A stretch of DNA of 14,393 nt from assembly GCA_011391285.1 (NCBI GenBank), contig JAABQU010000252.1:1-14393 (forward strand), read 5' to 3'. The position numbers were made by a program, and so were the translations under genes. Of the stretch, positions 1 through 4,640 are shown one piece after another. Source of the stretch: Thiobacillus sp. Its GTDB lineage: Bacteria; Pseudomonadota; Gammaproteobacteria; Burkholderiales; Thiobacillaceae. A model generated the notes under the pieces. It saw only the letters and a list, made by a program, of their open reading frames with translations. It did no database searches and was not told the DNA's origin. The first letter of the stretch is position 1, and every line of letters starts with the position of its first letter.

Positions 1-1
1 C

Positions 2-283
2 CTGCCGATGTTGCCGGTGACCCATGGTGTGGCCTTCACCTGCGAGCACATCATGCTCTACACCATCATGCTCGCTGCGGCCAGCCTGATCCCGGTCTCG
101 CTCGGCATGAGCGGCTTCTGGTACCTCGCTGCGGTGCTGGTGCTGGACGTCATCTTCCTCGGCTACGCCTTTGCGCTGTGGCGCAATTACAGCGACGCTC
201 TGGCGAAGCGGACCTTCCGCTGGTCGATTATTTATCTGACGCTGTTGTTCGCCGCGTTGCTGGTCGACCACTTTTTGCGCTGA
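2..283 (+). CDS. ctaB: Protoheme IX farnesyltransferase (heme O synthase), C-terminal part
   Basis: Only the last 93 codons are present; the gene begins before the window. The enzyme transfers a farnesyl group to protoheme IX to make heme O in the inner membrane, the first step toward heme A of cytochrome oxidase. The segment opens with LPMLPVTHG, a motif typical of the end of the family's cytoplasmic loop, and then shows three hydrophobic helices (around [33 protein letters not shown] and [18 protein letters not shown]), as expected for the C-terminal helices of this UbiA-type prenyltransferase. It ends with TGA, 21 bases before ctaA on the same strand, so the two are very likely co-transcribed. 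Identification rests on motif and topology plus the ctaA neighbour. Confidence 0.9.
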   Translation: MPMLPVTHGVAFTCEHIMLYTIMLAAASLIPVSLGMSGFWYLAAVLVLDVIFLGYAFALWRNYSDALAKRTFRWSIIYLTLLFAALLVDHFLR

Positions 284-304
284 GTCTGCACCGAGTCTTA
301 TCCT

Positions 305-1288
305 GTGCGTTACTACCGCCCGTTGCTGATCCTGGCGACGTTGCTCGCTTTCGGTGTCGTATCGCTCGGCGCCTACGTGCGCCTGTCCGATGCTGGACTC
401 GGTTGCCCCGACTGGCCCGGCTGCTACGGCCATCTTGTCGGTGTGCCAGAGCAGGCGCATGAACAGTCGGCGGCGCTGCAGGCGTTTCCGGGCAAGCCGG
501 TGGAAGCGCACAAAGCCTGGAAGGAGATGGTGCATCGTTACTTCGCCGGCCTGCTGGGTTTGCTGATCCTGGCGCTTGCTGGGCTGGCCTGGCGCTACCG
601 CCAGGCGTTGCGGGAATCGCCGGTCTTGCCGACGGTGTTGCTGGCCGTCGTCGGCTTCCAGGCCATGCTCGGCATGTGGACGGTGACGCTGCTGCTGAAG
701 CCGCTGATCGTGACCGGCCATCTCATCGGCGGCATGACCACGCTGGCGCTGCTGGTATGGCTGCTGCTGCGCCAGTCCATGAGGGCCCCGCCACCCGCCG
801 GCAGGTTTTTGCGCCTGACCGCCTTGATTGCCCTGTGTGCCGTGATCTGCCAGATTGCGCTCGGTGGTTGGGTCAGCAGCAATTATGCGGCACTGGCCTG
901 CCAGGATTTTCCCACCTGTCAGGGGGTGTGGCGGCCGGACATGGACATGGCACACGCATTTCAACTGCACCGCGAACTGGGACAGGCGGCCGACGGCAGT
1001 TTGCTCTCCAGCGCCGCACTGACAGCGATCCATTGGGTGCATCGCCTGGGTGCTCTGGTTGTCAGCGTGGTGATCGGCACTTTGGTCGTCGCCTTGCTGA
1101 AGCTTCCGCTATGGCGAATCTGGGGCCTGCTGCTGGGACTGGCGCTGGCAGCCCAGCTGACCCTCGGTATTGCCAACGTGCTGCTGTCATTGCCGCTACC
1201 GCTGGCGGTCGCCCACAACACGGGTGCCGCCTTGCTGCTGGCGGTTGTGCTGGCGCTAAATTTCCGCCTCTGGCAGCGCCGGCATTAA
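305..1288 (+). CDS. ctaA: Heme A synthase (COX15/CtaA family)
   Basis: Integral membrane enzyme that oxidises the C8 methyl of heme O to the formyl group of heme A, used by aa3-type oxidases. The 327-residue product has about eight hydrophobic helices. Family signatures seen: YVRLSDAGLGCPDWPGCYG near residues 24-42 with the Cys34/Cys40 pair, EMVHRYF with heme-ligand candidate His77, TGHLIGG, a second Cys pair in ALACQDFPTC, HWVHRLGAL and AVAHNTGAAL. The four conserved His sites and both Cys pairs are intact, so the enzyme should be active. The start is GTG with no clear Shine-Dalgarno sequence. It is preferred because the MRYYRPLL start matches the family's short positively charged N-terminus and no in-frame ATG lies nearby. 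It follows ctaB by 21 bases, consistent with one operon for heme A synthesis. Confidence 0.94.
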   Translation: MRYYRPLLILATLLAFGVVSLGAYVRLSDAGLGCPDWPGCYGHLVGVPEQAHEQSAALQAFPGKPVEAHKAWKEMVHRYFAGLLGLLILALAGLAWRYRQALRESPVLPTVLLAVVGFQAMLGMWTVTLLLKPLIVTGHLIGGMTTLALLVWLLLRQSMRAPPPAGRFLRLTALIALCAVICQIALGGWVSSNYAALACQDFPTCQGVWRPDMDMAHAFQLHRELGQAADGSLLSSAALTAIHWVHRLGALVVSVVIGTLVVALLKLPLWRIWGLLLGLALAAQLTLGIANVLLSLPLPLAVAHNTGAALLLAVVLALNFRLWQRRH

Positions 1289-1329
1289 CCCGGTCAGGGT
1301 CAGTCGGATGGCTGGACTGCGCGGTCGCT

Positions 1330-1572
1330 TCATTTGTTGGTTTTGGCCTGACCCGGCTTGCCTTGCAGGAAGCAGGTCAGCATGCTCGAGCTGGCGCTGA
1401 CCGCCCAGAAAGCGAGAAAGCCGATGGAGTAGGTGGCGACGGCCGGCAAATTCACCGGTTCGCCCAGCAGGTAAAGCTCCTGCGGATTGATCAAGGTGAA
1501 GAAAATGCCTTCGGCCACGCCTGCGACAACGAACGACGGCCACAGTGTCAATAACCAAAATAACCTGGACAT
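1330..1572 (-). CDS. Small two-helix inner-membrane protein, function unknown
   Basis: An 80-residue product starting MSRLFWLLTLWPSF, with two hydrophobic segments (about residues 5-27 and 44-69) and a short basic, polar tail ending GKPGQAKTNK. A GGAG Shine-Dalgarno sequence lies about 8 bases before the ATG at 1572, which supports real translation. The loop between the helices carries the acidic-polar stretch INPQELYLLGEPVN. It lies downstream of sodB on the same strand but behind a strong terminator, and is convergent with ctaA (41-base gap). I believe similar small membrane proteins occur in other betaproteobacteria, but I cannot name a family or function. A role in respiration or oxidase assembly would be a guess from the neighbour only. 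Confidence 0.75.
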   Translation of the reverse strand: MSRLFWLLTLWPSFVVAGVAEGIFFTLINPQELYLLGEPVNLPAVATYSIGFLAFWAVSASSSMLTCFLQGKPGQAKTNK

Positions 1573-1608
1573 GAGTTTTCTCCGTTGCTTGGGTAAGGCT
1601 AGTGTCGC

Positions 1609-1638
1609 AAAAAAACAGGCACCGCAGGGGTGCCTGTT
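1609..1638 (-). terminator. Rho-independent terminator of sodB
   Basis: A perfect 10-bp stem (AACAGGCACC and GGTGCCTGTT) with a 5-base loop lies 26 bases after the sodB stop. On the minus strand it is followed by a run of seven T. This is a textbook intrinsic terminator and separates sodB from the small membrane protein gene downstream. Confidence 0.93.
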
Positions 1639-1663
1639 GAATTTATGATTTTTCTTTCGATTT

Positions 1664-2248
1664 TCAGGCGAAGTTCTTTGCCGCGAAATCCCAGTTGGCC
1701 AGGTTGTTGAGGAAAGTCTCGACGAACTTCGGGCGCATATTGCGGAAGTCGATGTAGTAGGCGTGTTCCCAGACGTCGACGCACAGCAGCGCTTTGTCGC
1801 CCGTGGTCAGCGGGGTGCCGGCGGCGCCCATGTTGACGATGTCGACGGCACCGTCGGCCTTCTTCACCAGCCAGGTCCAGCCCGAGCCGAAGTTGCCGAC
1901 GGCGGAGGTCTGGAAGGCTTTCTTGAACTCGTCGAACGAGCCCCACTTCTTGTTGATGGCATCGGCCAGCGCGCCGGTCGGGGCACCGCCACCGTTCGGC
2001 TTCAGGCAGTTCCAGAAAAACGTGTGGTTCCACACTTGGGCGGAGTTGTTGTAGATGCCGCCGGCGGGGGCCTTCTTGACGATGGCTTCGAGATCAAGGG
2101 CTTCGTACTCGGTGCCCTTGATCAGGTTATTGAGGTTGGTGACATAGGCCTGGTGGTGCTTGGCATAGTGGTACTCGAAGGTCTCCTTTGACATGTGCGG
2201 CGCCAGGGCGTCCATCGCAAAGGGCAGGGCGGGCAGGGTGTGTTCCAT
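1664..2248 (-). CDS. sodB: Superoxide dismutase, iron type
   Basis: Cytoplasmic enzyme that dismutates superoxide to oxygen and hydrogen peroxide. The 194-residue product matches the usual length of bacterial Fe-SOD. Metal ligands are visible as His27 (in EYHYAKHHQAY), His75 (in QVWNHTFFW), Asp158 and His162 (in DVWEHAYYID). Gln71 in the AQVWNHTF segment and the FFWNCL motif are features of the iron form rather than the manganese form. The ATG is preceded by AGGAG with a 6-base gap, so the start is firm. It ends at a strong terminator. Upstream on the same strand, behind the DUF4160-DUF2442 pair, is xseA; xseA-sodB adjacency is, as far as I know, common in betaproteobacteria, so the pair appears to have been placed between two former neighbours. 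No clear Fur box was found. Confidence 0.96.
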   Translation of the reverse strand: MEHTLPALPFAMDALAPHMSKETFEYHYAKHHQAYVTNLNNLIKGTEYEALDLEAIVKKAPAGGIYNNSAQVWNHTFFWNCLKPNGGGAPTGALADAINKKWGSFDEFKKAFQTSAVGNFGSGWTWLVKKADGAVDIVNMGAAGTPLTTGDKALLCVDVWEHAYYIDFRNMRPKFVETFLNNLANWDFAAKNFA

Positions 2249-2254
2249 GGTGTT

Positions 2255-2259
2255 CTCCT
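2255..2259 (-). promoter_or_regulatory. Shine-Dalgarno sequence of sodB
   Basis: AGGAG on the minus strand, six bases before the sodB ATG at 2248. It fixes the start codon. Confidence 0.8.
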
Positions 2260-2283
2260 GTTGAGGGGCAATGTTGAGAAAGC

Positions 2284-2387
2284 GATATGGGGGCGTGAGC
2301 GGGTTTTACAAGCTCACGTCAGGCTGGGTATTTTCTACTTCGATGGTGGCCGTCCCCTGCGTGAATTACGAGCAACAGTTGCAACGC
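2284..2387 (-). pseudogene. Remnant second copy of the xseA 3' end
   Basis: Read on the minus strand, 2306-2365 encodes FTQGTATIEVENTQPDVSL followed by TAA. The true end of XseA is FAQGEATAVVEKTQPNSL followed by TAA. Twelve of the aligned residues match, with one extra codon in the remnant, and 43 of 57 aligned bases match by hand count. Past the stop, both copies have ten bases and then CGCCCCC at the same spacing. Upstream of the Phe codon an in-frame stop and an apparent two-base shift break the frame, and weaker similarity runs back to about 2387, directly next to the DUF2442 stop. It is too short to be a gene. It is best read as the old xseA terminus left in front of sodB after the DUF4160-DUF2442 module arrived. 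Confidence 0.7.
2294..2318. promoter_or_regulatory. Inverted repeat upstream of sodB (possible operator)
   Basis: Two perfect 7-base arms, CGTGAGC and GCTCACG, are separated by 11 bases. On the minus strand the spacer contains TTGTAA, which could act as a -35 box for sodB, with TATCGC 18 bases later as a poor -10. There is no T run on either strand, so it is unlikely to be an intrinsic terminator. The repeat overlaps the remnant of the xseA 3' end and may be incidental. Confidence 0.35.
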
Positions 2388-2696
2388 TTAACCCTCGCGA
2401 CCTTCCCGTTCCGCCAGCCATCGATCAAACGACCGCTGGCTCTCGCCGGAGCGTTTGCCAAGGAGAAGTCCTTCCACACTGATATCTTCGTCGATGTCAT
2501 CCCAATGAATGCCGGTTCCTGATCCGATCAGTCGCCAGTGCTGGCGCTCTTCAGGGGTTGCATGGGCGAGGCGCGGGTACCAGCCCAGCGGAGCGGTCAG
2601 CGTTCGACCATCCTGAAGTTCTACGGCCAGCGCATCTGCCGATACATCAACACTCAACGCATTGGGTATGGCGATTTCAGTTTGTGAAAAAATCAT
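2388..2696 (-). CDS. DUF2442 domain protein
   Basis: A 102-residue soluble protein that I assign to the DUF2442 family from its pattern: a short beta-strand region (ALSVDVSADALAVELQDGRTLTAP), then the WHWDDIDEDISVEGLL-like segment, seen here as GIHWDDIDEDISVEGLLLG, which typifies these proteins. The C-terminus is charged (RSFDRWLAEREGREG). The ATG has a good GGAGG sequence about nine bases upstream. Its start overlaps the end of the DUF4160 gene by 20 bases, so the two are translationally linked. DUF2442 proteins frequently occur beside DUF4160 proteins, and the compact overlapping layout resembles toxin-antitoxin modules, but the biochemical role is not established to my knowledge. GC is clearly lower than in the flanking genes, which suggests acquisition by transfer. 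Confidence 0.82.
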   Translation of the reverse strand: MIFSQTEIAIPNALSVDVSADALAVELQDGRTLTAPLGWYPRLAHATPEERQHWRLIGSGTGIHWDDIDEDISVEGLLLGKRSGESQRSFDRWLAEREGREG

Positions 2697-2913
2697 TCCA
2701 TGCCTCCGTCAATAAGTCGCAGTTTTCGGCGACCAAAGATTCCACTCTCACCAACTCAGATCGGCCGAAACCTGTGCTGTGCTGCAACCTGACTGGCGCC
2801 AGCCAGAACTTCGCGACAGAGGTGTCGCGTTCCACATGAACATGCAACGGCTCATCTCGGTCGCTGGCATAGAAGAAGAAACGGTACGGCCCGATCCGGA
2901 TGATTGTTGGCAT
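2677..2913 (-). CDS. DUF4160 domain protein
   Basis: A 78-residue protein with the DUF4160 pattern: MPTIIRIGPYRFFFYASDRDEPLHVHVERD, that is an N-terminal MPTI, an aromatic strand, then the acidic-Pro/His segment (EPLHVHV), followed by a helical C-terminal half (SLVAENCDLLTEAWNDFF). The start at 2913 is chosen because MPTI is the usual family N-terminus. An in-frame ATG at 2955 would add 14 residues and cannot be excluded, since neither start has a strong Shine-Dalgarno sequence. It is the first gene of the pair, overlapping the DUF2442 gene by 20 bases, and lies downstream of xseA on the same strand. Small size, pairing, low GC and a duplicated xseA end around it point to a mobile two-gene module. 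The function is unknown; a toxin-antitoxin-like role is inference. Confidence 0.8.
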   Translation of the reverse strand: MPTIIRIGPYRFFFYASDRDEPLHVHVERDTSVAKFWLAPVRLQHSTGFGRSELVRVESLVAENCDLLTEAWNDFFTN

Positions 2914-2962
2914 GGCGAAATCATAGGGGATGAGCCACTGAAATACAAACTCCATAAAGAGA

Positions 2963-2980
2963 GCCCCCTGATTAGGGGGC
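2963..2980 (-). terminator. Weak stem-loop after xseA
   Basis: Perfect 7-bp arms GCCCCCT and AGGGGGC with a 4-base loop, 11 bases past the xseA stop. On the minus strand the tail is CTCTCTTTAT, a poor T-run, so this may only attenuate transcription from xseA into the DUF4160 gene. Confidence 0.4.
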
Positions 2981-3068
2981 GAAACGGAGCGTTACAAGCT
3001 GTTGGGCTGCGTTTTTTCCACCACGGCCGTGGCCTCGCCCTGCGCGAAACGCAGATTCAGGCATTCGC
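2970..3068 (-). repeat. xseA 3' end, intact partner of the duplicated terminus
   Basis: This is the functional end of xseA plus about 20 downstream bases. It corresponds to the remnant at 2284-2387. The matching stop codons are 686 bases apart, which is the approximate size of the inserted unit that includes both DUF genes. Confidence 0.65.
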
Positions 3069-4332
3069 CGTTAGCAAGTCGGGCTGCATCGCGTACGATC
3101 TGGCCATCAGCGCTGCGCACGATGCTGTAGCCGCGCTGCAGGGTGGCAGAGGGAGAGAGGGCTGCCAGCGCGCTACCGCAGCGAGTCAGGCGGTCGCGTT
3201 GCGTGGCTGTCAATTGATGTGTTGCCTGGCGCAGGCGATAGCTCAATTGATCGAGATGCTGGCGTGCCGGCTGTAGTGTCGGGCGGGCGCGGGAAAGGCG
3301 TAGTTCCAGATCGGCCAGGCGGGTGTGACGGGTGTTCAGCGCGTGTTGTGTTGCCGTTTGCAGGCGGCGGGAAATGAGTTCGATACGCTGGCGGCTGGCG
3401 GCGAGTCGCTGGGCGGGGTGAATCAGGCGTAGGGCGAGGCGGTCGACGGCCTGCATGCGCATCTCGATAGCCTGTCTCAGGGTACGGTGAAGCGTGCGGG
3501 TCAAGTCAGCGACTTCGGCGGCAGCCTCGAACCAGCCAGCGCTGGCCAGTTCGGCGGCGGCGGTGGGGGTGGCGGCACGCTGGTCGGCGACATAGTCGGC
3601 GATGGTCGTATCGGTCTCGTGGCCGACTCCTGAAATAGTCGGCGCTGGCGAGACGGCAACAGCACGGGCTACGGCCTCGTCGTTGAAGGCCCAGAGGTCT
3701 TCGATGCTGCCGCCGCCACGCACGATCAGCAGCAGGTCGCATTCGGCGCGGGCAGTTGCTGTTTTCAGTGCGGCGACGATGGCGGCCGGGGCCTCCGCGC
3801 CTTGCACGAGGGTCGGATAGATCACCAGTTCGACATGGGGTGCGCGGCGTGCAAAGGCGGCAATGACATCGCGCAGGGCGGCGGCCTGGGGCGAGGTGAT
3901 GATGCCGATGCGATGCGGGAAGCGGGGAATTTCACGCTTTCTTTCCGCATCGAATAGACCTTCAGCGGCGAGCTTTTCACGCAGGCGCACGAACAACTCA
4001 TACAGGCGACCAACGCCGGCGCGGCGCATGCCCTCGACATTCAGCTGAAAATCGCCACGCGCCTCGTAAAGTGTTACGAGAACATTGGCTTCGACCTGCT
4101 GGCCGTTGTCGATTTTCCAGGGCAGCACCTGGGCGCGCGAGCGGAACATCACGCAACGCACCTGCGACTGGGCATCTTTCAAGGAGAAATAAATGTGCCC
4201 AGATGCGGCGCGCGTCAGGTTGGAAACTTCCCCGCTCACCCACAGCAAAGGAAAGCGCTGTTCCAGCAACAGGCGCGCCTGGCGGTTGAGCTCGCTTACT
4301 GTGAGAATGTTGGAGAGAATTTCGGTGGTCAA
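2992..4332 (-). CDS. xseA: Exodeoxyribonuclease VII large subunit
   Basis: Catalytic subunit of exonuclease VII, which degrades single-stranded DNA from both ends together with several copies of XseB. The 446-residue product is of normal length. An N-terminal OB-fold (about residues 10-105) contains WVSGEVSNLTRAASGHIYFSLKD. The catalytic core carries RGGGSIEDLWAFNDE (205-219) and GVGHETD (235-241, catalytic Asp241), followed by RAATPTAAAELAS. A long Arg/Gln/Leu-rich coiled-coil region (about 270-390) precedes a C-terminal LQRGYSIV segment. The start is TTG: an in-frame TAA lies only a few codons upstream and no ATG fits the N-terminus. No Shine-Dalgarno sequence is visible. Residues 228-234 (SPAPTIS), just before GVGHETD, are encoded by one copy of the dispersed 21-base repeat. 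The 3' end has a diverged second copy near sodB. Confidence 0.95.
   Translation of the reverse strand: MTTEILSNILTVSELNRQARLLLEQRFPLLWVSGEVSNLTRAASGHIYFSLKDAQSQVRCVMFRSRAQVLPWKIDNGQQVEANVLVTLYEARGDFQLNVEGMRRAGVGRLYELFVRLREKLAAEGLFDAERKREIPRFPHRIGIITSPQAAALRDVIAAFARRAPHVELVIYPTLVQGAEAPAAIVAALKTATARAECDLLLIVRGGGSIEDLWAFNDEAVARAVAVSPAPTISGVGHETDTTIADYVADQRAATPTAAAELASAGWFEAAAEVADLTRTLHRTLRQAIEMRMQAVDRLALRLIHPAQRLAASRQRIELISRRLQTATQHALNTRHTRLADLELRLSRARPTLQPARQHLDQLSYRLRQATHQLTATQRDRLTRCGSALAALSPSATLQRGYSIVRSADGQIVRDAARLANGECLNLRFAQGEATAVVEKTQPNSL
3637..3657 (+). repeat. Dispersed 21-base repeat, copy 1 (in xseA)
   Basis: A followed by GTCGGCGCTGGCGAGACGGC, preceded by AAAT. It matches the five-copy consensus fully. 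It is antisense to xseA and reads SPAPTI in the protein. With the upstream GCCGACT at 3622-3628 it can form a 7-bp stem. Confidence 0.85.
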
Positions 4333-4495
4333 AAGTGCTGGAAATTACGGGGAAAGGGGCGCGCCGATGGTACCTCATCCACAAGCCGGGGTATCCGTAC
4401 GCGAAATGAAAAAATTCTGCAAAATTCACCTGCGGAGCCTGATGAGTACGTGCAACTTATTGAAATATAATGATTTGATGATTGGTCACTTTTGA

Positions 4496-4535
4496 CGCTA
4501 AGTAAGAAAAGTCCTTTGCTGATGCCCACTTAGCG
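4496..4535. promoter_or_regulatory. 8-base inverted repeat with 24-base spacer
   Basis: Perfect arms CGCTAAGT (4496-4503) and ACTTAGCG (4528-4535). The left arm overlaps the possible -35 TTGACG. It could be an operator with two half sites or a looped site; no regulator is implied by the sequence. Confidence 0.35.
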
Positions 4536-4561
4536 ACTCCGTACGCAATAGACTCACAGAC

Positions 4562-4584
4562 TTTTCCACAGTTTTTGTGGATAA
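4562..4584. promoter_or_regulatory. Pair of facing DnaA boxes
   Basis: TTTTCCACA (4562-4570, plus strand) fits the DnaA consensus TTWTNCACA. TGTGGATAA (4576-4584) is the complement of the perfect box TTATCCACA. The two face each other across five bases. A third, one-mismatch box TTTACCACA lies at 4613-4621. They sit beside the AT-rich stretch, before the Sel1 gene. Confidence 0.6.
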
Positions 4585-4640
4585 GCCAGTGGTCTACATT
4601 GGCGTATGCTTATTTACCACATATTGGTGCGGTGAATCCG

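Larger units (their letters stand above)
4333..4640. other. AT-rich intergenic region between divergent xseA and the Sel1 gene
   Basis: This 308-base gap holds no gene I can support. Bases 4441-4500 are only one-third GC by hand count, far below the flanking genes. It contains a 7-base direct repeat AAAATTC separated by 3 bases near 4410-4427, two copies of TCCGTACGC (4394-4402, 4538-4546), TATAAT at 4466-4471, TTGACG at 4492-4497 with only a poor -10 after it, an 8-base inverted repeat, and DnaA-box-like sequences near 4562-4621. Promoters for both flanking genes should lie here, but I cannot place them firmly. Confidence 0.6.

Noticed and set aside
676..1554. Plus-strand open frame overlapping ctaA in another frame
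   Set aside because: Gly/Ala/Arg-rich translation without motifs; the ctaA frame has conserved His and Cys residues.
2970..3000. Strong intrinsic terminator after xseA
   Set aside because: The stem at 2963-2980 lacks a real T run, so it is listed only as a weak stem-loop.
3622..3643. 7-bp hairpin GCCGACT / AGTCGGC in xseA
   Set aside because: Inside the coding region, no T run; the right arm is part of repeat copy 1 and the left arm encodes the conserved GVGHE segment.
4394..4546. Two copies of TCCGTACGC
   Set aside because: Nine bases with a self-complementary core, only two copies; too short to separate from chance.
4575..4640. TTG start at 4575 for the Sel1 protein
   Set aside because: It lies in a DnaA box, has no Shine-Dalgarno sequence, and adds residues unrelated to the repeat protein; ATG at 4641 is preferred.
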